From Vibrio aquaticus (GTDB lineage: Bacteria > Pseudomonadota > Gammaproteobacteria > Enterobacterales > Vibrionaceae), in assembly GCF_003970385.1 (NCBI RefSeq), contig NZ_RXZH01000001.1:1059300-1123299 (forward strand): 64,000 nt of DNA, read 5' to 3'. The notes under the pieces were generated by a model. It did no database searches, was not told the DNA's origin, and saw only the letters and a list, made by a program, of their open reading frames with translations. Position numbers and translations under genes: made by a program. Below are positions 19,768-27,338 of the stretch, piece by piece. Position 1 is the first letter of the stretch, and each line of letters begins with the position of its first letter.

Positions 19768-20475
19768 TTAGAAGTGCAGTTGAATAACGGAAGTAACAAC
19801 AGCACCAGGGCGGCGAACGCCATCAATTTCAACTTTGATTTCACGTTCAATTTCTAAACCCTTACGGATTGGAGTCACCTTAGACAAAGTGCTGACAGCG
19901 CGAACGCGGTTATCTGCTTTTACCGGGTAAGGGAAACGAACTTGGTTGAGACCTATATTCACTACCATTTTTGCTGTAGGGAAAAGGTTGTTATCAGGGT
20001 CAACACTGTCAGTAAGCTTTGGCAATAAAGCAAGTGTTAAAAAGCCGTGCGCAATGGTTGTTTTGAACGGAGACTCTGCCTCTGCACGTTCTGGATCGGT
20101 ATGGATCCACTGCATATCTTCAGTAACTTGGCCAAACTGGTTAATGCGTTCTTGAGAAACATCTAACCATTCACCAGTATGTATCACTTCACCGAGCTTT
20201 TCTTGAAGCTCTAAGTAGAGGGCTTCTGCCTCTGGCTTCATTTCTAGCGGTTTTGGCTTCACTGGTTGCTGTGGTTGTACCGGAGCAGGCTTGATTTCAT
20301 CGTTTACAGCAGGTGTTTGGAAATCGCGCAGACGAGTAAACAGGTGGCGGTTATGAGCCTTATTGACAATCTCTCCCCAGTACTCACGCACATGCGGCGT
20401 TACCCAGTGCATAAACTCTGAGTGCTGTTTAGAATTTGTTAAACCACGATGTTTAAATAAGTCAGCGACTTTCAT
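19768..20475 (-). CDS. MaoC-like (R)-hydratase domain protein
   Basis: 235 aa. The C-terminal about 145 residues are a single hot-dog MaoC domain with the hydratase motif: QVTEDMQWIHTDPERA, then FKTTIAHGFLTLALLP, giving the catalytic Asp and His about five residues apart as in R-specific enoyl-CoA hydratases. The N-terminal about 60 residues (FKHRGLTNSKQHSEFMHWV) are followed by a Pro-rich linker (KPAPVQPQQPVKPKPLEM). The family hydrates enoyl-CoA in fatty acid or PHA-related metabolism. The N-terminal extension is not part of the standard fold and may tether the enzyme. It stands alone between two terminators, so it is probably monocistronic. Confidence 0.87.
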   Translation of the reverse strand: MKVADLFKHRGLTNSKQHSEFMHWVTPHVREYWGEIVNKAHNRHLFTRLRDFQTPAVNDEIKPAPVQPQQPVKPKPLEMKPEAEALYLELQEKLGEVIHTGEWLDVSQERINQFGQVTEDMQWIHTDPERAEAESPFKTTIAHGFLTLALLPKLTDSVDPDNNLFPTAKMVVNIGLNQVRFPYPVKADNRVRAVSTLSKVTPIRKGLEIEREIKVEIDGVRRPGAVVTSVIQLHF

Positions 20476-20750
20476 AAAAACCTCTGATGTTGACCATGTT
20501 GCTCGGTTAGTTTCTTAATTTTGAAGCACTTCACACTATTGTGCAATTACTTTCGAGCGTACAAGTGTTTGGTGAAAGTGTATTTGGCTTAATTTTTCAA
20601 TAACTTATTAATAAAACACTATTTTATTGAAAAACTATCAATAGAGTCTTTAGCTTATAAATTTGGGTCACAATGGCTCAAACTAGCGCTCTGCATGTCG
20701 ACTAACTGTTTAGTTTCTCAGCACTTAAACCATAGGTCGCGAATTAATGC
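20476..20750. other. Intergenic region upstream of MaoC gene and tRNA-Ser
   Basis: 275 bp, AT-rich, with no supported ORF. It must contain the minus-strand promoter of the MaoC gene. Nothing distinctive is visible apart from the tRNA promoter at its right end. Confidence 0.4.
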
Positions 20751-20779
20751 TTTACAAGGCAGGGGCTTGTACCTAATAT
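20751..20779 (+). promoter_or_regulatory. Promoter of tRNA-Ser
   Basis: TTTACA (20751-20756), 17-bp spacer, TAATAT (20774-20779), then a GC-rich discriminator ACGTCCCGC. This is a strong sigma-70 arrangement, with a discriminator of the stringently controlled stable-RNA type. Confidence 0.75.
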
Positions 20780-20791
20780 ACGTCCCGCAAC

Positions 20792-20882
20792 GGAGAGATG
20801 GCTGAGTGGTTGAAAGCACCGGTCTTGAAAACCGGCATACGTTAATAGCGTATCTAGGGTTCAAATCCCTATCTCTCCGCCA
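20792..20882 (+). tRNA. tRNA-Ser (anticodon UGA)
   Basis: 91 nt including encoded CCA. Acceptor GGAGAGA pairs with TCTCTCC; the anticodon stem CCGGT/ACCGG holds the loop CTTGAAA with anticodon TGA. A long variable arm (CATACGTTAATAGCGTATC) marks a class II tRNA-Ser, and the T-arm is AGGGTTCAAATCCCT. It reads UCA and other UCN codons. It is flanked by its own promoter and a terminator. Confidence 0.97.
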
Positions 20883-21009
20883 CATTCAAAACCCCAGTCG
20901 AAAGACTGGGGTTTTCTCGTTTCTAGCCGAGAACATTTTGATAGGGATTTATTTAATCCCCAGTTGAGCGCAACCCCGAACTAGGCGTCCCCGAACTCCG
21001 CCACATTCA
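20875..21009 (+). repeat. Duplicated tRNA-Ser 3' end (14-bp direct repeat)
   Basis: CTCCGCCACATTCA occurs at 20875-20888, overlapping the last 8 nt of the tRNA, and again at 20996-21009. The second copy is preceded by GGCGTCCCCGAA, with no tRNA body. It looks like a remnant left when DNA was gained or lost at the tRNA 3' end. Confidence 0.7.
20888..20916 (+). terminator. Terminator of tRNA-Ser
   Basis: AACCCCAGTC, tetraloop GAAA, GACTGGGGTT, then TT, starting 8 bp after the tRNA CCA. Confidence 0.88.
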
Positions 21010-21046
21010 GCAACAAGGCCGCTAAGAAGTTAGCGGCCTTTTTCGT
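21001..21046 (+). repeat. Direct repeat A (left flank of signalling cassette), hairpin
   Basis: 46 bp beginning CCACATTCAG and ending TTTTTCGT. By manual alignment it matches 40 of 46 positions with the segment at 25960-26005. Internally it forms a perfect hairpin (AAGGCCGCTAA, GAAG, TTAGCGGCCTT) with T-run, hence also a plus-strand terminator. Its first bases are the duplicated tRNA flank. Confidence 0.8.
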
Positions 21047-21163
21047 ATCTACAGTAATGAAAATCATCTACTGGTATGTCTTTCTATCTGCTAAGTCCGC
21101 AAGTCTGTTTAGGTCTCTTCCCAGTAAGAAAATGCATTGATCATAGTAGAATAGAGCCTCTGG

Positions 21164-23644
21164 TTAATATGTAATTTGGCGTTGGGTGTTTGAACCAACT
21201 TCGGAGATGAATTCCAGCCATTCAGAAACCGGGAGAGGGCGAGCGAAGTAATAGCCCTGAGCACAAGAACAGCCAATTTGGCGTAACGTCTCTACGTGTG
21301 ATTCGGTCTCTACACCTTCGGCAATGACTGAAAGATCAAGCACCTCTGCTAGTTTGAGGATGGCACTGGTGATTTCGTAATCCAATTTGGATGTATTCAC
21401 TTCTCGGATAAATGTACGATCAAGTTTGATGCAGTCTGCAGAGAGATTTTTGAGCATAGCAAGGGAGGAATACCCTGTTCCAAAGTCATCAATGGCAATT
21501 CGATAACCTTTCGCATGCAGCTTTTCGATAGTCCGAGAACAGGTTTCAAAGTCACGCATCATATCTCGTTCGGTTATTTCTAGCAGGAGCTGTTCAGGAT
21601 GACACTCCGTCTCGTCAAGAATCACTTGTAACTGCTCAGCAAGGTCTGTTTTATAAAACATTCGTGCGGAGAAATTGACGGAGATGATTAAATTGTCGAT
21701 ATTCGTACCGGCGCGTTTCCATTCAGTAATTAGCGTAGCGACCTTTCGAAACACCCATTTGTCGATTTCGATAATGAGATCGGTTTTTTCTGCGACTTCT
21801 AAGAAGTCGAAAGGAGGCAATAAGCCAAGCGTCGGGTGTTGCCATCGGACGAGTGCCTCTGCCCCTACGATACGCTGGCTTTCCAAGTTCACTTTGGGTT
21901 GGAAGTGAACAACTAATTCATCGTTCTTGATGGCGTTGTGTAATCCCATGTTAATTTCGATGAGGTCAGTGACTTCATGTGTCATTTGATTGGCATAGAT
22001 ACGATATTGGTCTCTACCGTTTTTCTTCGCATGATACATGGCAGTATCCGCGTTTCTCACCAATGTTTCTCCATCCTCTCCATGAATAGGAAACTGACAG
22101 ATCCCGATACTAGCAGAGACAAAAATCGTTCTATCTTCAATATAATACGGCATTCTTAATGCCTTATTAATTTTATCGGCAATCTGTTCACCCTGTTCAG
22201 AATTCATATCAGCGAGGACTATCATGAATTCATCCCCACCCATACGCGCAACGAATCCCAAATCGCCGATAAGCTTGGTAAGAATCTCAGAAATACTCAC
22301 CAATAAGTTATCTCCAGAGGCGTGACCGAGCGAGTCGTTAATCGTCTTAAACTCATCAATATCTAGGTAAAGGAGAAGGAAAGGGCTGTTGTTTGCATGT
22401 GAAAAGGCAATCTGTTCATCAAGCTTTTTGGTTGCTAACAATCGGTTCGCAAGTAATGTCAATGGATCGTGGTGAGCAAGAAAGTCGAAGTTCTTTTTCT
22501 CTTCATGGAGTTCTAGATACGCCTCTGACAGTCGTGATGACATATTGTTATAAGCGTTCTCGATCAGGCTCCATTCATCGGTACGCCCTAAGTCGATCGG
22601 CTTTTTAGTACCGCTGGAAACGAGTCGATCAAAACCGTCTTTTAGATCATCGAGTGGCTTTCTGATGTGGAGGCTAACCACTCGATTAATCAACAATACA
22701 GAAAGCAGTATCGCAAATAGACTAATCACGATGGCATTGAATCGAGATTGACCAATTTCTTTCTCTAGCTGCTGCGTTAGTTCGACCGCTTGCGTTTGTA
22801 CGCGTGTTTCTGTCCCTTCTACCATGCGCAGTAAGTCGTTTTGAGCACCAACTAATGCTTCCATTACAATCCAGCGTTGTTCAAGGTTAGCGCGGATTCG
22901 ACGTAGAGCGGCATTATAGCGCTTAACGGTTTTCTGGATTTTTTTCTTTTGAGCAACGACCTCAGGCGTGTGTATGTCCACGTTTTCAAGGTGAAGAAGT
23001 AGTATGTCTAGCTCTTTTTCAACTTCAATTAGCAATACCTTTTCAGTCTCAGGCGTGATGCGGCTGTGGATATCGCCAATCATTTTACCTGTGGTGAGGA
23101 AGGCTTCTCGTAGCATATTGACTAAATCGATCTCGTTATTGTAATGCTGGATACCAAGGCTATTAAGTTGAGCTATTTTGCTGTCAGCAATAACAAATTC
23201 TAACTCATTAATTTGAAGAGCGAGTCGAGTATCAATTTTGTGAGTTTGCTTTAAAATTCGGTTTAGAGCGAGTGAACTTCCTAGAAATCGATGGAAGTTA
23301 TCGATGAATGCATCAATCTTGTTAGACAATGTTTTATTGGTTGAGAGGTCTCTAAGTTTTTGAAGTTGTAGATCGATATTGAATGCTTGAGCTGACAAGG
23401 TACTTTCACTGAACAGAAACGTCTGTTCGAGTAGTTTGACTTTTGACGTTAGGTCAAACACGTGGCGACTGATTTCTGAATTAACGATCAGCTCAGATAC
23501 ATGGGTACTGGTTTCTGTTTTTAAAGTAGATTCAACGTAATAGAGTGAGCGGATTACTATCAACACCGCGACACTTACGATAAGTAACGAAACCAAGCTA
23601 GAAATGATGAGGCGCTGCGTGATATTGATGTTTTTTATAATCAT
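21164..23644 (-). CDS. Membrane GGDEF/EAL receptor with large periplasmic sensor
   Basis: 826 aa, start at ATG 23644 overlapping the upstream gene's stop by ATGA. TM1 lies at about residues 11-32 and TM2 at about 302-323, enclosing a helical periplasmic domain of about 270 residues. A degenerate HAMP linker follows (about 325-375). The GGDEF domain has intact GGDEF (about 469-473) and LDIDEFKTINDSLGH, but no RxxD inhibitory site at the usual place. The EAL domain keeps EALVRW (about 596), LLLEITERDM, IDDFGTGYSSLAML, IKLDR, IAEGVET and QGYYFARP, so both catalytic halves look competent. It is expected to make or degrade c-di-GMP according to periplasmic input. The co-encoded binding protein upstream is the natural ligand carrier, as NspS is for MbaA. 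Confidence 0.93.
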   Translation of the reverse strand: MIIKNINITQRLIISSLVSLLIVSVAVLIVIRSLYYVESTLKTETSTHVSELIVNSEISRHVFDLTSKVKLLEQTFLFSESTLSAQAFNIDLQLQKLRDLSTNKTLSNKIDAFIDNFHRFLGSSLALNRILKQTHKIDTRLALQINELEFVIADSKIAQLNSLGIQHYNNEIDLVNMLREAFLTTGKMIGDIHSRITPETEKVLLIEVEKELDILLLHLENVDIHTPEVVAQKKKIQKTVKRYNAALRRIRANLEQRWIVMEALVGAQNDLLRMVEGTETRVQTQAVELTQQLEKEIGQSRFNAIVISLFAILLSVLLINRVVSLHIRKPLDDLKDGFDRLVSSGTKKPIDLGRTDEWSLIENAYNNMSSRLSEAYLELHEEKKNFDFLAHHDPLTLLANRLLATKKLDEQIAFSHANNSPFLLLYLDIDEFKTINDSLGHASGDNLLVSISEILTKLIGDLGFVARMGGDEFMIVLADMNSEQGEQIADKINKALRMPYYIEDRTIFVSASIGICQFPIHGEDGETLVRNADTAMYHAKKNGRDQYRIYANQMTHEVTDLIEINMGLHNAIKNDELVVHFQPKVNLESQRIVGAEALVRWQHPTLGLLPPFDFLEVAEKTDLIIEIDKWVFRKVATLITEWKRAGTNIDNLIISVNFSARMFYKTDLAEQLQVILDETECHPEQLLLEITERDMMRDFETCSRTIEKLHAKGYRIAIDDFGTGYSSLAMLKNLSADCIKLDRTFIREVNTSKLDYEITSAILKLAEVLDLSVIAEGVETESHVETLRQIGCSCAQGYYFARPLPVSEWLEFISEVGSNTQRQITY

Positions 23645-24762
23645 TTCGGCTTCCAAATCTTTAAATAAGCTTCGCGATAACCGTTTTGTGGGTCATAAAT
23701 GCCACTTGCTTGCTGGCTGACAAGTTCGTCGACGTTATCCGGTGTTACCAAATGAACTGGAGCAGAATAGCCACTAGGTTCTAAACCGTTAAAGGCTCGG
23801 TTAAGTTCGTCAATGATTTGCCAACCTTGCAAATACAAAGGTTCAGGAACGGTGGCTAGTTGAAAATCATCGTTGTTAATTCGCTTGTATGCCGCCTTAC
23901 TTCCATCACCGGCTGATATGTTGCTTGGGACGTGATTGCGTTGTTTGCGGTTTGACTCTAAAGAAGGGATAGCATAATCAATGTATAGGTCGTTTATGGC
24001 TAATATATGGGTGATTTTTCTATCGTATTTATTCCAAAGACTTTCCATAGTTTTAGGCATTAACTCTGAAATCTTACCCAATGGCAGATCGTTAACTTCC
24101 AATAGTTCGCAATCTTCGCAACGCCTAATAGTGTTCGCCATGGTATCTGATTTGATGGTGGCAATTTTGTAGTTTGAATCGGTGAAAATAAGTGTGTTCG
24201 CTTTGCCTTCTGAATTTGCGATAGCAAGCAAGGCGGCAATTTCTGCGACATCTAAGGGATCGGTGGTGATGTTCATATATAGGCCTATGTCATCATTACC
24301 ACCCGCTAACTCCGTTGCATGCCATCCGATAACGATGATCCCAAGGTTTTGAGCCAATTTTAGGACATCCCTATGCCTTACAGCATCAATGCCACCAAGA
24401 ACGATTGCATCAGGCTCAAAACCGATCGCTTTTCGAATCGCAGCGCCTTGTCGGATTTCTGAACCAACGCCGTCGAGAAACCTCAAGTGCCAATCAAGGT
24501 GCGAGTTAGCCTCAGACATTCCTTTACCCACACCATATACGCCGCCATTTCTGAGATCAGATGCAACGAAGATAATACTTTTTTCGTAAACCGCCTGCGG
24601 CCCATTAGTAGGACCGTCCCAGGTCGTATTACTGGAGACTGCTTTTTGTACTTTTGCTTTTGCGTAGTCAAGAAACGTTTCGTTACTGCTAATCGCGTAA
24701 CTATAAGAGCTAATGGATACTGCACAAAAGAGGACGAGCAAGCGCCTAATCAAAATTGTCAT
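23641..24762 (-). CDS. Periplasmic sugar/autoinducer-like binding protein partner of GGDEF/EAL receptor
   Basis: 373 aa with a signal peptide (TILIRRLLVLFCAVSISSYSYA). The mature part has the two-lobed type I periplasmic binding fold: KSIIFVASDLRNGGVYGVGKG at the first strand, then FEPDAIVLGGIDAVRHRDV, IVIGWHATELAGG, ITHILAINDLYIDYAIP and ATVPEPLYLQGWQIIDEL. The family (ribose/LuxP-type) binds sugars or similar small ligands. No ABC permease or ATPase is nearby; instead its stop overlaps the start of the GGDEF/EAL receptor gene. It is therefore likely a dedicated signal-binding subunit, not a transport protein. No convincing Shine-Dalgarno precedes the ATG. The ligand cannot be named from sequence. 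Confidence 0.85.
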   Translation of the reverse strand: MTILIRRLLVLFCAVSISSYSYAISSNETFLDYAKAKVQKAVSSNTTWDGPTNGPQAVYEKSIIFVASDLRNGGVYGVGKGMSEANSHLDWHLRFLDGVGSEIRQGAAIRKAIGFEPDAIVLGGIDAVRHRDVLKLAQNLGIIVIGWHATELAGGNDDIGLYMNITTDPLDVAEIAALLAIANSEGKANTLIFTDSNYKIATIKSDTMANTIRRCEDCELLEVNDLPLGKISELMPKTMESLWNKYDRKITHILAINDLYIDYAIPSLESNRKQRNHVPSNISAGDGSKAAYKRINNDDFQLATVPEPLYLQGWQIIDELNRAFNGLEPSGYSAPVHLVTPDNVDELVSQQASGIYDPQNGYREAYLKIWKPK

Positions 24763-24772
24763 AAATTTATAA

Positions 24773-24827
24773 TGTGTAATTCAACTTATAATTTTGGTGT
24801 ATATATTTATAATAATGTTATTACACA
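24773..24827. promoter_or_regulatory. Inverted repeat in divergent promoter region
   Basis: TGTGTAAT (24773-24780) and ATTACACA (24820-24827) are 8-bp inverted copies 39 bp apart, enclosing a very AT-rich core. They sit between the binding-protein operon and the divergent LuxP-like gene, a position from which one factor could control both. Confidence 0.4.
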
Positions 24828-24848
24828 ATCAAACAATTGGTAACATTT

Positions 24849-25946
24849 ATGGTTTTTGCCGTTAATAAAATAGTAAATAAGTGTGTCTTAGTCGTTCTTT
24901 TGTTTAGTCCAATAGCGGCATTAGCCCACGAATCAGATATGGATGAGAAAAGTCATATCTTCTATCACTTTCAATCTGCTGTGAGTGAAGAGCCGAAATC
25001 AATCAAAAGTGACATCGTTAAGCAAACGATCCAAATTGCACTTATCTACCCGAGTGCGGATATCTCAGATTTCTGGGTTCGTAACTATACGGCGCTGACT
25101 AAGCGCTTGTCGGCATTGAATATTTCTTATGAAGTTACCGAGTTTTCATCAAAGCAAATTGAACACTCTCTTCAAACGCAGTACACGGATAAGGTGCTGA
25201 GTGGTGAAAAAATGTACGACTTTGTCATTTTTGGACCGTCGGAGTTGGATCTGCAATCCAATAATATTCAAAAACTATCAGCTTCTAATGATTTCAAAAC
25301 GTTCATATGGGCTTTTCATACGCCGAATGAAAACTGGGAGTCTCAACCGGATGCATGGTTTGATTTCTCTAGTAGCATGGGCGCAGAAGTGCTCTGTGGA
25401 CACGTGATTGCACATTTGGGTAAAGATATCGAGTTTGCTGCGAATCGAGGGATCCCTGGTATTACAGATACCCAGCGTTCACAAGGATTTATTGATTGCG
25501 TCGAAGAGGAAGGTGATTGGTTAACTGTCTATGAGCATTTTGGCCAATATCAAAAATTAGGTGGTGCCGATGGGGTGAAACTCATTCTGGATAATTTCCC
25601 TGAAGTGACCATGATCCACAATGCAAATACTGCCATGACAATGGGAGCGGTTGATGCGCTGCGGGAAGCTGACAAACTTGACCCTATTTATGTCACTGGC
25701 TGGGGCGGTACAGCGAAAGAGATTGAGAAAATCCGAGCAGGAGAACTCGATGCGACGCCTATGCGCATGAGTGATGATCTCGGTGTCGCGACTGCTGAAG
25801 CCATAAAATTTCATTTGGAAGGCCGGGCCGTAGAGGTACCTTTAATCTATTTAGGTAGGATTACCGTGGCACATAACGAAATGAGTGACGCTGAAATTGA
25901 TCACCTTACGCGTGAGGCCTTTCGTTATTCTGGCGTGAATGAGTAG
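24849..25946 (+). CDS. LuxP paralogue, periplasmic AI-2-type binding protein
   Basis: 365 aa from ATG 24849, with a signal peptide ending near ALA-HES (residues 24-29). Compared from memory with V. harveyi LuxP, it aligns along the whole mature part: IQIALIYPSADISDFWVRN with LuxP IKISVVYPGQQVSDYWVRN, then AVDALREADKLDPIYVTGWGG and DATPMRMSDDLGVATAEAI, and the C-terminus TREAFRYS. Of the LuxP ligand residues, Ser79, Trp82, Thr266, Trp289 and Arg310 appear kept (here S73, W76, T261, W285, R306) and an Arg lies at the Arg215 region (R210). Gln77 and Asn159 are replaced (D71, A155). No luxQ follows. It probably binds AI-2 or a related furanosyl/sugar ligand and signals through another receptor, possibly the GGDEF/EAL protein opposite. 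Confidence 0.85.
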   Translation: MVFAVNKIVNKCVLVVLLFSPIAALAHESDMDEKSHIFYHFQSAVSEEPKSIKSDIVKQTIQIALIYPSADISDFWVRNYTALTKRLSALNISYEVTEFSSKQIEHSLQTQYTDKVLSGEKMYDFVIFGPSELDLQSNNIQKLSASNDFKTFIWAFHTPNENWESQPDAWFDFSSSMGAEVLCGHVIAHLGKDIEFAANRGIPGITDTQRSQGFIDCVEEEGDWLTVYEHFGQYQKLGGADGVKLILDNFPEVTMIHNANTAMTMGAVDALREADKLDPIYVTGWGGTAKEIEKIRAGELDATPMRMSDDLGVATAEAIKFHLEGRAVEVPLIYLGRITVAHNEMSDAEIDHLTREAFRYSGVNE

Positions 25947-25959
25947 ATGCCCCTTTTCC

Positions 25960-26005
25960 CCACATTCAGTAAAAAGGCCGTCAAGCAATTAGCGGCCTTT
26001 TTCGT
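25960..26005 (+). repeat. Direct repeat B (right flank of signalling cassette), terminator
   Basis: Second copy of the 46-bp element at 21001-21046, with six mismatches; its hairpin (AAGGCCG ... CGGCCTT) has two weakened base pairs. A-run and T-run on the two sides let it terminate both the LuxP-like gene (plus) and the LPD1 gene (minus). Confidence 0.8.
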
Positions 26006-26029
26006 TTTCACATCTTTAATGCGTTAAGC

Positions 26030-26821
26030 TTATCTACTCAGCGCTTCCCCAAGCGGCCGAAAGTAATCTTGCAATGCAGCATGGATACGCTGACGGTGCT
26101 CTAAATCTGGATAAACGCCGATGGTTTTCGGTTTGGTTGTACCAGAGACCAAATAGGCATTGTCGATTCCCGAGCAAGATTCGATGGTGGACTCAAACGC
26201 TCTTGCCATCATCTCGGTCGGTAGAGAGAAGTAATTTGAACCGACCGCTTTATCAGCGATGACGCTGCGTGACACAAAATCGTGTTTGTCTTGGCCATCT
26301 TCGCTCAGGAGTGCCGCATCAAAAATCTTCAATAGGCTATCGTTCAAAGGATGAGGGAAAGGGTCGAGATTCTTAAGCCAACAGTCACTGGCGAAAATGA
26401 TCGAACGCTGTGGCCCTGAACGATCGCCTATATCAAATGCTTTCTCGGCAATGTAATGATCAAAGGCATGCCAAAATTCATGGGCGAGTGCGCCTGCCCC
26501 TGCGTTTTTAGCTAAAGCAAGCTCTCGTTGGTTTGGCGCATAATGGGCCTGAACGCCTTTTCGGCCACCAGTGCCAAATGCCAAGCTTAAGCTGCCTCTG
26601 AGCCCAATTGCTTTTGGTGGCAACGCTAATATATAGGCTAGATCGGCCAACGAATCGAATATCAAGTTCGCTGCTAGGTCTTTCTCTTCAGCATTAACCC
26701 ACTTACCGACTCGAATCCCGCCAATACCAAACGTCTGTTTGATATCCATAAACGAGACTTGATCTCCATGACGATAGTCTGGACCTTTGCGAGTTCGGTA
26801 TTTGAAGTTGGTTAGTTGCAA
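26030..26821 (-). CDS. LPD1-domain (CLCA_X) putative zinc metalloprotease-like protein
   Basis: 263 aa. The body matches the LPD1 / CLCA_X type: FGIGGIRVGKWVNAEEKDLAANLIFDSLADLAYIL, SLSLAFGTGGRKGVQAHY, then the zinc motif AHEFWHAFDHY (HExxH, about residues 115-119). LPD1 is best known as a module in large phage and plasmid polyvalent proteins; here it is a stand-alone chromosomal gene. A protease activity is suggested by HExxH but not established. It is the second gene of a two-gene operon, 8 bp behind the 139-aa gene. The start ATG at 26821 is the first available. Confidence 0.78.
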   Translation of the reverse strand: MQLTNFKYRTRKGPDYRHGDQVSFMDIKQTFGIGGIRVGKWVNAEEKDLAANLIFDSLADLAYILALPPKAIGLRGSLSLAFGTGGRKGVQAHYAPNQRELALAKNAGAGALAHEFWHAFDHYIAEKAFDIGDRSGPQRSIIFASDCWLKNLDPFPHPLNDSLLKIFDAALLSEDGQDKHDFVSRSVIADKAVGSNYFSLPTEMMARAFESTIESCSGIDNAYLVSGTTKPKTIGVYPDLEHRQRIHAALQDYFRPLGEALSR

Positions 26822-26829
26822 AACAGAGC

Positions 26830-27249
26830 CTAGCCGCTGATCTTATTGCGTTGCTGCTGATAATGCTCAGGAAGTAAAGCATGGCCGTCTAAATCAGCAA
26901 GGTAGGTGAGTGCATCAATGACTCGCAAAGGGGTCAGTTCTGTGTCTTGATTACAATGGTCTAATTCAAAACAGAGGTAGAGCTGATCCGCTTCAATCTT
27001 CAAAAACAGGTTACCTTGTGGTGCTCGCGCTTGCGTTAAAGCAAACACACCAATGCCTATAAAGTGAGAGCTGTTTCGATTGCGAGTCGCATAGATGTCG
27101 CACTTGAGCTTATGAGCGAGTGCTAAGAAATCGAGAAGTAGGTTAATTTGGTCGTCTGAAACATTATCGAGTGCAGCTACATGCGGTTCTTTACAGAAAC
27201 GTTCTAAATAGCACAGCATCTCTTCGATATCGTTGTTAAAAAGCATCAT
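26830..27249 (-). CDS. Hypothetical 139-aa protein, operon partner of LPD1 gene
   Basis: Cytosolic, no signal or membrane segment. The sequence is helix-rich at the N-terminus (NDIEEMLCYLERFCKEPHVAAL) followed by alternating strands (DIYATRNRNSSHFIGIGVFALTQ, LFLKIEADQLYLCFELDH). I do not recognise the family. It lies 8 bp upstream of the LPD1/HExxH gene on the same strand, so the pair is probably cotranscribed. A regulator, inhibitor or substrate adaptor for the LPD1 protein is possible but untested. Two adjacent ATG codons at 27249 and 27246 leave the start uncertain by one residue. Confidence 0.6.
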   Translation of the reverse strand: MMLFNNDIEEMLCYLERFCKEPHVAALDNVSDDQINLLLDFLALAHKLKCDIYATRNRNSSHFIGIGVFALTQARAPQGNLFLKIEADQLYLCFELDHCNQDTELTPLRVIDALTYLADLDGHALLPEHYQQQRNKISG

Positions 27250-27338
27250 CGGTCGCTCAAGTTGTCAGTATTGCGATTGTACCTGTAGCTACTGACATCA
27301 CAAAGCGCTTAACGAGAGCGCCGATTCACTTTCTGTTA

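Noticed and set aside
20792..26005. An integrative element with integrase at the tRNA-Ser
   Set aside because: No integrase, excisionase, transposase or relaxase gene is present; only the repeat pattern suggests past rearrangement.
27304..27322. Weak hairpin after the chemoreceptor gene
   Set aside because: Only five base pairs and a poor T-run; not enough to call a terminator.
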